A stretch of DNA of 64,000 nt from Zygnema cylindricum. Its lineage: Eukaryota > Streptophyta > Zygnematophyceae > Zygnematales > Zygnemataceae. The notes under the pieces are model-generated. The model saw only the letters and a list, made by a program, of their open reading frames with translations. It was not told where the DNA came from and made no database searches. The position numbers and the translations under genes are program-made. Position 1 is the first letter of the stretch. Every line of letters starts with the position of its first letter. Below, piece after piece: positions 1 through 11,300 of this stretch. Location of the stretch: NCBI GenBank assembly GCA_037447655.1, contig JBBHKE010002613.1, positions 329,383 to 393,382 of the forward strand, given 5' to 3'.

Positions 1-75
<75 letters not shown>

Positions 76-272
76 TATGTTTGTACAAGGTGGCATTGCA
101 CCATATGTATATAGATATATCTGGGTTGGATATATATGTTTCTCTCTCTCCTTTCTCTCTCCCCTCTCTCTCGCCTCTCTCTCCCCTCCCCTCTCTCCTC
201 TCTCTCACCACTCTCATTCCCCTCTTTCTCTCTCTCTCTTCCTCTTTCTCTCCCTCTCTCTCTTTCTTCCAG
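1..272. repeat. (GA)n tract and CT-rich intron tail
   Basis: Bases 1-73 are an uninterrupted GA dinucleotide repeat. Bases 140-270 are almost pure pyrimidine (CTCTCTCC and similar) and end in an AG at 271-272. I read this as the 3' part of an intron of the decarboxylase gene that starts left of the window. Reading frames across it are simple-sequence artefacts. Confidence 0.75.
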
Positions 273-1743
273 AACTACGCCAATGATGTTGTTGCCGCCA
301 TAATGGATGCCTGTGTCCTTAAAAAAGTCCCTCAACCAGTCATAATTTCGGAGAGTGGGAGATCTCTCGCCTCCCACCAATCCATTTTGGTTACCTCCGT
401 CCTCTCCTCCTCCGTCACGTCACAGCCAATCACAGACCTCCAAATCGAAGCTCTGACGCGTCGAGCTTTGCCAGCTGGCAGCTTGGGACAGGAAAAAAAA
501 AAGGAAAAAAATGAGGTTTGGGAGAGGGAGGAGAGAGAGAGTGTGAAGGGGGAGAGATGGAAGGGAGAGAGAGGGAAGGGGGAGGTGAGTGGTAGGAAGG
601 AACAGGACGAAGAGGGGAGAGATGGAGAAAAGCCGGACCAAGAGAAGGTGGGAGAGGGAAAGAAAGAGAGAGTTGGGGCGAAAGGACAGGTGGAGGAGGA
701 GGAGGGAGAGGAGAGGAGGTCGAGATCGGAGACTATGGCGGGAGATTATCTTTTGGAAACTTTTCGAAGTGTTTTGTATACTATGGACGAAGGAAATTTC
801 CAGGAAGCTTACAACGATGCGAGGCAATTTAGAGACGAGGCGAGCTCTCTCTTCAGTCTCGGATGTTTGAGTCTCACACAGAGGGCTTTGGCAGAGACAC
901 TGTATACTGTGGGTCTCTCTCTCTCTCTCTCCCTCTCTCTCTCTCTCAATCTCTCTCTCCCCCTCTCCCCCTTCCTCTCCCTCTCCCTCGCCTTCTCTCT
1001 CCCTCTCCCTCTCCCTCTCCCTCTCCCTCTCCCTTTCCCTCTCCCTCTCCCTCTCCCTCCCCTCCCCAATTGAAGTGGAAGTCATAGCAGTGGACAAAAA
1101 TGCAGAAATGGACAGAACGTAGGTAAAGGGCGAAATAAAGGATTGCCTATTGAATTAAAAAGGGTACTATTTTACATCAGAAAATGTGGCTTAAATAGTA
1201 AGCGAGAATGTCATAAAAGAAGAAAAAACAAAACGTCTTTTCGTAAAACCTAAAATTTGAAAATAAAGATTCTAATCTAAAACTGAATCTAAATGTGAAT
1301 CTAAAACTGAATCTAAATCCCCTCTCCCTTCCCTTCTCCCTTCCCTCTCTCCCTCCCAGGCCACCTGCCAACGCGTCCTCTCCTTCTCCCACTCCCTCCC
1401 TTCCCTCCCCGACGACCTCCGTCACCTCTCTCTCTCCTCCGTCTACCACGTAAACTTTTCCCTTTTTCGCTCCCTGCCCGACTCCTGGGCCATCTCCCAA
1501 ATTTTTCCTGTCCTGCCCCTCCACCGCCTGGGAGAGGTGCCAGCTGTCAGCGCCTCGTTGGCCGACCTCACGTGTGACAGCGACGGGAAAATCGCGCGGT
1601 TTATAAACGGAGTAGGGGGAGGAGGAGGAGGGATAGTGGGAGGGGGAGGGGGAGGGGGAGAGACGAGGGAGACGCTCCCGGTGCACGAGTTGAGGGAGGG
1701 AGAGGCGTACTTTCTGGGAATCTTCCTGGCGGGAGTGTATCAG
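273..1743 (+). CDS. Biosynthetic arginine decarboxylase, two internal exons (partial)
   Basis: Two exons, 273-908 and 1360-1743, both phase 0, are supported by a CAG acceptor before 273, GTGGGT after 908, CCCAG before 1360 and GTGAGA after 1743. Exon 1 begins NYANDVVAAIMDAC and contains IISESGRSL, then EAYNDARQFRDEASSLF and LSLTQRALAETLY. Exon 2 carries NFSLFRSLPDSWAISQIFP, LHRLGEVP, DLTCDSDGKI and EAYFLGIFLAGVYQ. These are signatures of the SpeA/plant ADC family of PLP-dependent arginine decarboxylases, which make agmatine for putrescine synthesis; the Cys of the CDSDG motif is the conserved active-site Cys supplied across the dimer. Two oddities stand out. A charged, low-complexity insertion of about 80 residues (Glu/Lys/Arg/Gly) separates the two conserved parts of exon 1. 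Also, the final ~100 residues expected after LAGVYQ (the family continues with a HNLFG-type motif) are not recognisable downstream. The N-terminal half is outside the window. Confidence 0.85.
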
Positions 1744-2719
1744 GTGAGAGGAGAGAGGGAGGGAGAGAGGGTTTTTGAGGGGGCTTTAGGGTTTTTTTTA
1801 CGGTTTTTTACGGGTTGTTTTTTTTTTTAGGGTTTTTATGGTTTTTAATGGATCTCCCAACCGGTTTCCTTTCAATTTCATTGGTTTCTAAAAATTAAAG
1901 TTGTTTTAGTTCTCATTTAAATAAATAAATAAATGAAGGAAGTACCGTACCGTACCGTACAATTTTTTCATGTTTTTTTCAATTTTGTCAGATGGTGACG
2001 ATTTGTTGATACAGTTTTGTCAGAATCCCCTTTCTTCGTCTCTTCTCTCTCTCTCTCTCTTTTTCTCTCTCTCTCTCTCTCGCTCTCGCTCTCTCCCTCC
2101 CTCCCTCTCTCTCTGTACAAAATCACAGATTTCTAAGTTTGTCTCTAGTCACTTTTGTATTAATTGTTGAGAAACAGATATTGTGATCATAAAAATCCCT
2201 TTCCTCTTCTTCTTCCTCCCCACATTCTTTTTTCTTTTCTTTCCTTTGTTTTAGTCAATTTGAGTTTTCTGGAATTATGTTTTGGTTCTTTTTTTAAAGA
2301 GCCATTTTTGTAGAAATAGTGATTTTTATTTTTTTAGAAGCGATCTTTTTTTTTAAGGGGGTTTTTTTAAAAAATAGTTCATTTTTTGAGAAAAGTTCAT
2401 TATTTTTTAAAAAGCTTTTTAAGAAGTTCGTTTTTTTTTTAAATTTCATTTTTTTAAAAATGGTTATTTTCATAAAAAGCTCACTTTTTTAAACAAAGTC
2501 ATTTTTTAAAAAGTTCATTTTTTTTTTCAGTTCATCCATTTTTGTAAGTTTGTTTTTTCTTAAAAAGTTCTTTGTCAATAAAAAGTTTAAAATAAGGGGG
2601 AAAATATGATTAGTTAAAAAAAAATGATGTGGAAATAACAATTTTTTCCTTTCTTATTTATATCTTTTTCTTCTTCTTTTTTATTTCAGCCGGCCTTAAC
2701 TTCTAACAAAGAGGGGGAG
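1744..2719. other. T-rich sequence downstream of the decarboxylase exons
   Basis: This stretch holds poly-T tracts, a CTCTCT/CGCTCT simple repeat near 2044-2115, and a run of ttcatttttt-type degenerate repeats from about 2280 to 2580. No convincing continuation of the decarboxylase is seen. A weak candidate after the CAG at 1990-1992 reads DGDDLLIQFCQNP, loosely like the C-terminal region of SpeA, but it runs straight into a CT repeat. The last ~20 bases before 2720 (aacaaagagggggag) look like the polypurine tract of the LTR that follows. Confidence 0.5.
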
Positions 2720-3082
2720 TGTTGGAAGATCAGGCTTTGATAGAAGTATTCTATGTTGGTAGAACTAGAGCTAGTTTAGATTATCGAAAACTAGAATTCT
2801 AGAGTGTTTCAGTATCTAGGATTTCGATATTCAGTCTACTAGTTTATCCTATCCTGTCTGATCTGTCGTTTTCTGAGTACCTCAAGTACGATCAGAATTG
2901 AATCCGGTCAAAGATCTTTTTATAAATCCTGACCGGATCCTTTTGAGCGAAGGGTCAAGTGACCCTTCGGGTTAGGAAAGTTACTCTAGTTTCCGAGAGG
3001 TCACTCTCGGATATTTTCTTTCTTTCCTATTTAAAGCCTGTAATGTTTTGTCTACAATATCAATTCAAAAACTTATATTTCA
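2720..3082 (+). mobile_element. LTR-retrotransposon 3' end: polypurine tract plus LTR
   Basis: A 363-bp segment begins TGTTGGAAGATC and ends TTATATTTCA, giving TG..CA termini. It is preceded immediately by the polypurine tract aaagagggggag, as at the 3' end of Ty1/copia elements. It contains an internal inverted repeat around ATCCGGTCA..TGACCGGAT (2900-2941). No coding region of the element is seen to the left, so it is a truncated 3' end and not a clean solo LTR. It lies where the missing decarboxylase C-terminal exons would be expected. Confidence 0.6.
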
Positions 3083-3189
3083 GGCTGTCCTATTTCCACT
3101 CTATTTTCTGCTGCCATGACTTCTAATCTAATAGTTCGGTGGATTGAATTGTTGATGACTTAAAACTGATTGGTAGGGTTGCACTATGT

Positions 3190-3450
3190 AGTATGTATTA
3201 GTACAAAATTTAGTATGTAATTTAGTTCGTTATTTAATGTCCTATTTTAGCATGCATGTTACAATGTAATTTAGTTCTTAATCTAGTAATTTAGTAACCT
3301 AGTTTGGTATGCATTTTACAACGTAATGTAGTTCCTAATTTGGTACCTAATTTAGTATGCAATTTAGTACCTAATTTAGTACGAAATCTAGTACCCAGTT
3401 TAGTATGCAATCGAGTACCCATTTTAGGATGAAATCTAGTACAGAAATCT
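3190..3450. repeat. Degenerate short tandem repeat (taatttagta type)
   Basis: Imperfect copies of a unit resembling taatttagtatgc/acctaatttagta recur every 10-20 bases. Spacing and sequence are irregular, so this is an old decayed array. No coding potential. Confidence 0.6.
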
Positions 3451-3892
3451 GGAAACAAATGTAACAAACCTCAACATAATTTTCTCCTCTTACACCTTCA
3501 TGAGCAATAAATAGGACGGGATCCTAATAAGTTGAACATTTGTATTTATTGGTGTCTAACAAAATGTCCATAAAATTTGGAAAAAGTACATTACTTACCG
3601 TATGATGACAATATGCTCTTCACCTAAAGAAAGCTTCAAAATTGTACTTAAATTGTACTTTTTTGTAAACGGTACCAGAAATTTTTTGTTTCCTTAATAT
3701 TTTATCGCCAAAATTTTGAGATTCAAAAGCAAAATTAATAATAAATAATAAAACTAAAATCGAACTGAATGATCCATTTCCGTACTACTAAAAGGTTTGT
3801 CAAAACATTTTTGCGCAAACCATGGAGAAAGAGCAGATATTTTTACTGTAGTGAACTATTTTTGTTCGCTACAAAATGTATATTATATGTGT

Positions 3893-4036
3893 ACAAATAT
3901 GCATACAGTACAGTATGTGTACAATACAGTATGCATACAGTACAATATGTGTATAATACAGTATGCGTACAATACAGTATGTGTACGATTCAGTCTGAAT
4001 ACAATACAGTATGTGTACAATACAGTATATGTACAA
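3893..4036. repeat. 18-bp tandem repeat (tatgtgtacaatacag type)
   Basis: About eight imperfect copies of an 18-bp unit alternate tatgtgtacaatacag with tatgcatacagtacaa. Translated open frames across it on both strands are repetitive (VCVQYSM.. and similar) and are artefacts of the repeat. Confidence 0.75.
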
Positions 4037-5317
4037 TAATGTAAAACTCACCACAATTTGAAGGAAGCATATTCGAGCCAATGACCCGGTACCCCGACGT
4101 CATATGCTGTGCTGTGACGTCACATATTCTCCGAAAGAAAATTGAGCAAGAAATCTACGCTAGATGAGACTGCCGATATCAAATTTTTGAGACTTGGTGT
4201 GATTATTGTAACCATTGGTTTTTTTTTTTTTTTCTCTTTTTTTTTTTGTTGGATTAGCCGAATTCTTTTCCGATCTTGTCTTCCGAAATTAATGTGGAAA
4301 ATCCGTATTGTATATGGCTTTATTCGTTTTTTTTGTTAACGAGTCGTATAATACGCATAAAATACGCCCAACCGTATGCGTATTTTCTGAACTTTATGTT
4401 TCGGATTCATAGAAAACAGAATGTAACAAAAAAAGGAAGAAGATTTCATTATAAAAAAACATTTCCCTTTTCTCTCTTTTCTCTCGTTCCCTTTGTAATC
4501 TCTATTGTGGAGTCCATGTCTTGTCTTTCAGACACTCATATATTAATTAACTAATATTATTATTATTATTAATATTGATATTAATATTAAATAAATAAAT
4601 ATTACTAGGATTGTTTTTGTTGTTCATATTCTCCATTAGGGTTGGAAACGATGTAGGTGTCGTGAGTTTTGTCAACTCACATAAAATAATTAAAACATAG
4701 TATAGTATTAAAAAGTATTTAATAGTATTTAATAGTAGAAATTAGTAGTCATAGTATTTAGTACGAACAATCAGAGGAGTGCACATAAAAGCTCCTCTCG
4801 TCAAGCTAAACAATAATAGTGTGGATAAAACATATAGTTTCATACATTTTTGGTCCAGTACTGAATTTTTGAGTGAGACCTTTTTGCTATAAAGCAATTA
4901 TTTAGGGTTTTGATTGTGAGTTTTCCCTTGAATCTTTTGAGTGCACCACTTTTAGTGTGGGCTTCCAACTGTGGTTTACAGATAAGAGAAAAATTATGAG
5001 AGTAAACACCGAAGAACGGACGGTCACGTCCCACGGACTCCGTTAAAAACAATGGACCAATAAAAAGCAAGGCATCGATTTTGACTAAATACACTTTCTT
5101 TTCGTATTTTGGATCTCAGTCCAATTAAATTTCCTATTAGAAACCTCATTTTCAACCTCATTCTACAATTGTAAAACCCTAAACCCCGACATATAAAGAG
5201 CTGTAACAAAAAGTCTAAGCGTCTTTTTTTCCTTATAACAGCGTTTACCTGTTTCATTTTTTTTTTCCCATCGATTTCTATAACCCGTTTTCTAACAAAA
5301 AAAAAACTAAAAATCCT

Positions 5318-8300
5318 TCATACAATAGATGGAGGATCCCCGACCCAATTACAATTTGCCCTTTGCCATCTCGTCCTTATGCAATCGACCAATTGGGCGT
5401 TTTGTCCTATCTCCATTTCGTCTCTATTTGTACTCGAAGCTTCCACTCCACCGGAATCTCCCATTCCCTCTAATTCTCCATCTTCTTGTACAGCATACGA
5501 TTGATATCGGTCGACTAAAACGGTATCGGGAGTCCATTTTGGAGGTACCTTTACTTTTAATCTTGTCAATCTCGGTCTTTGTTGTCCCTCTCCTCCTCCC
5601 ACGTCAAATTTTGCAATCCCATTAAAGTGATAAATTTCAAATTTTTTGTGAGGTTGTACTTCTCCTCCTCCAGCGAGCCCTCCTCGACTCTTATCGAGTT
5701 TCAAAAGTGCTTGCAAGAAATCGTTCCAAATGACAATATCGAGGTTTGCGAATTCGTTCAATACATTTTCGGGAAAATCAATTTGGTTTTCTGCGAGAAG
5801 TTTTCTAAGTGAATCGGGTAAAATGAAACCTCCTCCTCCACTTGTATCTAATTCGTCGAAAGCTTTCTTTATTTTGACTTCCCTAGTTTCGACTTCCGTA
5901 TCTTCCAAAACCGAAGTACTCCTCGCAAACAAAACCGTATAGTGACTCTCGCTTCCTACCACCCATACCGGCCATCGAGGATTTTTTAATCTTTGTCCCA
6001 CTTTGAGGTAATTTAGGGATTCGAGAAAAGTTAAGAAACCGACTTCCACTTCCGACGAAATTCCTTTTAGACACATTCCTCCCCCGAGATCGACATTTCC
6101 GTCGAAAACATTTGGGGCCGCATGACCGCACAAAAGGAGGTTCACGATTTCCTGCAATTTCACAGCGGAAAAAAGTCAAAATTAGGTCAAAGAAGATTCA
6201 ACATTTCTGTTTCTATTAGATGGAGGACGCAACCCATGTCTCAAAGAAACCATGTAGACTCCAAACCGTCAGGAAATCCACCAAGAATCCATCACAAATG
6301 ATTCTTTTTAGTTAAATTTGCCCAAATTCGTCTGTTTGTTGAAAAAAATGTTTCTCAAAATACATCAAAACATGACGAGGAACATATCATGTGCTATTAT
6401 ATACAACAGAACAAATTCAAAAATTTGCAGAAATATCTCACTAATAAATGGCCCTTTCCCCACTTTAGTCAGTCATAGTGGCAAATGTGACGCGACATAT
6501 CAATCAGAAAACAGTGACGTAACACAGACATGAAAATTTCATACAAACGCCACCCAATCTAATGTTATTTGAATGTTAACCCAATGCTACTCCACTGCAT
6601 TTAACATTCCTGTGGGTGGTAAACCATCAGCTGAAATGACGGGTACTTTTAAATTGATTATGCGTTCTTGTAAACACAACGATTGACTTCATTTTTTAGT
6701 TTTTCAAACACGATGATTGGATTTACTTCTAGTTTTCGTAAACACAAAGATTGAATTTATTTTTAGTTTTCACAAACACGATGATTGACTTTCTTTTGAG
6801 TCTTCATAAACACGTGGGAAGGATGAGAGGGAGAGGGAGAGGGAGGGAAAGTGAGGTACCTGAGAAGCATGTCCAAAGGGCCTTGTCACCAACGGTTGTT
6901 CCTGGTCATCCCTGTCCTCCTGCACTCCCTCCTGAAGAAAAGAGAAAAACGAAGAAAAAATGATGAAAACAAACAAAAACATTAAAAAACCGTTCAGGGT
7001 AAACCAGGCACAAGACCATTAAAAATCATCATGTCAATGAAAAAAAAAATGGACCAAACAGGACTTGAATCCAGGATCTAAAGATCCCACTGTGTACTAT
7101 ATCGATAATTGATATAATTTAAATGAACGCAGGTTAATGTAAAAGTCGACGTTAAAAGTGGGTTTATCGATTGTAGAGAGGAGAGAGGAGAGAGGAGAGA
7201 GGAGTGGGAAGAGAGAGAGTGATAAGGGAGAGAGGAGAGAGAGAGGGAGCGAGAGGAAGGCCATAAACATTAAATCTATGACAGAATTAGCAATTAGTGC
7301 GTACTTTAGCATAATTCCAATGCTACTCCATACCAAAAAATGTACAGGTTCAAAAACAATGTAATTATGGTAAAAGTGAACCGGGTATCTTACCAACGAC
7401 CTCGATAATACGGCAGAAAACAAGAATAAAAGTGCCCCAAAATCGCTCCGAAAAACCGGTAACCAGGCTTCCACTGCATTTTCCGTCTCTTCCAATGAGG
7501 TACATTCCTTAACCCTAATTATTTCCTGGAGAGTGGCTGGAGAGTCTAAGGAAAGTCCTTCCAAAGCCTTCGCTATTGCCTGCGGGAAAATAATGAATGG
7601 GACAAAAAGAGACACACTAGGGTTTAAAAGATAAAATAGGGATGGTGAACTTGAAAATAAATTGTGGACATCGTTTTTGGGCTTTTCAAAGCATTTTGAA
7701 GGACTTTTTCGAAAAAAAACGTATAGAGTTTTTCAGGATTTCATAGGATTCCTAAAATTTAACAGGGTTTCTGGGTTTCTGGTTCTTCGGGCTTTCTTTG
7801 GGCTTTCCTTTAAAGAGTTATAAAAAATAGAAGTCCTTTTAATGCCCTTGAAAAAAAAAGAAAAAAAAGAAGACAACGGAAGGGAAAAACAAAACATGAT
7901 AACTTTATGTTTAAAAGAAAACCATGGCCTTTTCTTTACCATGTTTAACTTTTTTTTGTAAATCAATTTCTAAACATACAGGAAATCTCTAGTAATTGTG
8001 AAACATTCAAGTGTTATTCAACCATCATACAATAACCCTAAAAAACCCTTTGAATAAAAAGTGTTTTTAGGCTGAAAGGCATAAACATGGAAGGCAAAAA
8101 ACATGGAAAGGCAAAACAGGACTAAATTTACCTCATCCTTTTGCCCATTTTCGACCTTAAAAGCCTCCTCCAGTTTGAGTTCATCGATTACCGCCAAAAC
8201 TGCTCTCCCTCTACCCCCTGCTTGCCACAAGCTCTCTGCTAAAGCCTTCACCAAAGCTCTGTTTACCTCACCCAAAAGGAATAACTTTATTAGATAACAT

Positions 8301-11300
8301 TTTACAGGTTTTTGTCTTATGAAAGTTGTACAGCATTTGTTCGTGTTTTTTGGATTTAAACCACATATCGTTTACTGTGTTTAAAATTGACACTACTTTT
8401 CAAAACTCAAATTCAAATTCAAATTCAAAACAAGGCACATATCAAAATTTAACCAATTCAGCAAGCAAAAACCTACTAGATAAGAAACAGAATCCCACGG
8501 AAAAAATCCCACCTATTTCTCTCCTCATCGCCATAAACAAGATCGTCCTCTGTCGATGGTTCCCCTCCCGCCTCCGCCCTCCCTTCTACTCCTTGCTGAT
8601 GCCACGTGGCTTTCCCTGATTGGCTTCCATTTGGAAAAAGGAGATGTTTCATCACAAAAGCTTGAACCGGAGCGAGTACTCCACAAGGTCCTCCTTCTCC
8701 TTGAACAAGGCCCCAGGAAGTTTCCGGGTGGTCGCTAAACCTGCAAAACGGATTTCCATGCTGTTTCAGTTTCGGTTCTGTTTGAGTGCAGTTTTGGTTC
8801 AGTCTTTTGGTGAAATTCTGGTCCATTGGTTTAATTTTGGTTCAGTTTTGGTTCAATATTAGTCCAAATTCAATAAGGCTCCAATTTTAGTGCAAATATT
8901 GGTACAATTTCTGTTCAGTTTTGAACCAGATTTTGGCTCAGTGGTAAAGATGGCTCCTTTTAAGTTCACTGCTGGTTCAATTTTTATTCATATTCATTAA
9001 TTTCTGTTCAGTTTTTATTCATATCAGTTTATTTTCGGTCAATTTTGAAATGGTTTACTTTTAAATCAGTCATAATCTAACTTTGGGTGTCAGGTCTAAT
9101 TCAGTTCCTTTAGGCAATAATATTTTTTCAAAATTCGTGAAACGTTCATTTACTTTCGTTCAATAAAAGGTCCTGTGCAGTCCAATTTAGTCGGCCTCTC
9201 CTTCAGTTTCAATTTAGCTCTGTTCAAAATTGGTAGAACAGTATTCCGTTTGACCTAATTCACTTTTGTTCAAGACTGGTTAATGTAAAATTCCGTTTGA
9301 CCTAAACCAGTTCTGTTGAAAATTGGATAACTTAGTATTCAAAGTGACCTAATAAAGTTTGACTTTGACCCAACTAAGTTTGACTTTGACCTAATTCGGT
9401 TCCGTTCAAAATTAGTTACGTTAGTACACAGTTGGACCTAAACCAGTTCTTTCCAAAATTGGATAATATAGTATTCAGTTTGACCTAATTCTGTTCTGTT
9501 CAAAATTTGTTAGTACAGTATTCAGTTTGGCCTAAAACAGTTCATTCAAAATTTGTTAATTTCGCAATCAGTTTGACCTAAATCAGTTCTGTTTAAAATT
9601 CAGTTCACCTAAATCAGTTCTGTTAAAAAATGGTTAGTTTAGTATTAAGTTTGAACTAAATCACTTAGTGATGTATATCGAATAGGTTTTGCCAATAATC
9701 ACTATGTACTTTCTTTGTATGTCTCAATAATCGGTATATACAGACGTGATATATCGAAAGACCAATAATCGCAATATACCGAGGCCAATATCTATATTGA
9801 TTAAAAATCAAAATTTCAACTTTAACACTAAAAAGCGACCAGGAAAAGCTACCAAAATGGAAGCCAGTATGCAAAATGAAATTTATGAGCTGTTCATTAA
9901 TGTTAAAAAGATAATTTAGAAAGGAAGATAGGAGAGGAGGTGGAGGAGGAAGAGAGGGGAGGAGAGAAGAGGAGGAGAGGAGGAGAGGAGGAGATTGTGT
10001 CTGACATTGTGATTCTCAGAAAATCACAGGTGATTGAAGGACTTCCAAGGAAGGTAGGAAATTTTTAAACCCTAAAAACCTTAAAGTTGCACTTGCTACC
10101 TTTAGAAGTGTGGTATGCCTCCTCTTTAGACTAATCTCGTCCGTTGGCAACGTACAAAAAACATTGAAAATTTTGTAATTCAAAAGTTTGTATTTAAAGC
10201 ACGACCTAACCCTAAAATCCCAAAGCATTGCACTTGATACCCTTAAGAACTGTAGGAAAAAGGATGTCTCCTTTTTGAACCGATCCATCATTAAAATGTA
10301 CAAAAAATATTGAAAATTTTGCAATTCAAAAATTCGTACAAAATCCTGCGGGACACCGTTTTTGCGGTATTTCAGTTTTTCTTTTCTATATTCTGCTATA
10401 CACGTGAAAAATGTAAAATTCCTTCAGTGATCGGCCGATAATCGGCGATTATTGCGATGTTGATAGTTATCGGCAAAAGGGATAAACATCGACTTTCAGC
10501 ATCTCGATGTTACGAAATACTGACATTGCGATAAATCGTCTTCGATCTCGATTGACATACATCACTACAAAACTGGTTAATCTAGTATTGCCTTTGACCT
10601 AATTCAGTTATGTTCAAAATTGGATAATTTAGTATTCAGTTTGACCTAATTCAGTTCTGTTCGAAATTGGTTAATTTAGTATTCAGTTTGACCTAATTCA
10701 GTTATGATTAAAATTGGATAATTTAGTACTCAGTTTGAACTAGTTCAGTTCTGTTCAAAATTAGTGAAGTCATGGCTCACTTTGGTTCAGCTTGTGGCTC
10801 AAAGTAAAAAAAAAAAAAACAGTTTTATCTTTAAGTCATCTTTGGTAAGGGTTTAATTCACTTTTCAACACTGGTTGGATTTTTATTTCAGTTCAATGGC
10901 AATCTTGGGAGAATGGAAAACACAAAAAAAAACAACAAAAACGTCCATAAAATATTGGCACAATCTTTTGGTTTAAAAAAATTGAGTATTGATGAAAGGG
11001 AAAAGTTATAATGCCTCTGGGATCTTTGATAGTCTGACATGATATTTTTGATAGTATTCACATATAAATCCACTAGAGACAAATACCTGGTCAAGTGAAT
11101 AACATACACCGTAACTAGGGTTGTGAAAGGAATAAACAGAGCTGCAAATGTATTTTTTTTTTAAAAGGTTTAGGACAAATTAATTCAGGCTACAGATCAA
11201 AAGGTAGGTTACATAAACCCTAATTAAGCACGGTTTTGTGAAAAAAAAAAAAAACTAAAAGCTGTTTTCATTACCCAAAAAATCCAAAAAATGTCTACAA

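Larger units (their letters stand above)
3083..5317. other. Intergenic AT-rich region
   Basis: Apart from the two tandem repeats listed separately (3190-3450 and 3893-4036), I see only AT-rich sequence, including TTATTATTAT/AATATTAAT runs at 4550-4600. The right end is likely the 3' UTR and downstream flank of the minus-strand deubiquitinase whose stop is at 5318. No coding region, RNA gene or element is supported. Confidence 0.5.

Noticed and set aside
420-1097. 225-residue Glu/Arg-rich minus-strand frame
   Set aside because: Antisense of the decarboxylase exon and a CT simple repeat. No family motif.
3769-4081. Three repetitive open frames (VCVQYSM, QYVYNTV and similar)
   Set aside because: All read the 18-bp tandem repeat in different frames.
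7030-7090. Possible tRNA-like T-arm (ggacttgaatcc)
   Set aside because: The flanking arms do not form a cloverleaf; the palindrome ggatctttagatcc explains the apparent structure.
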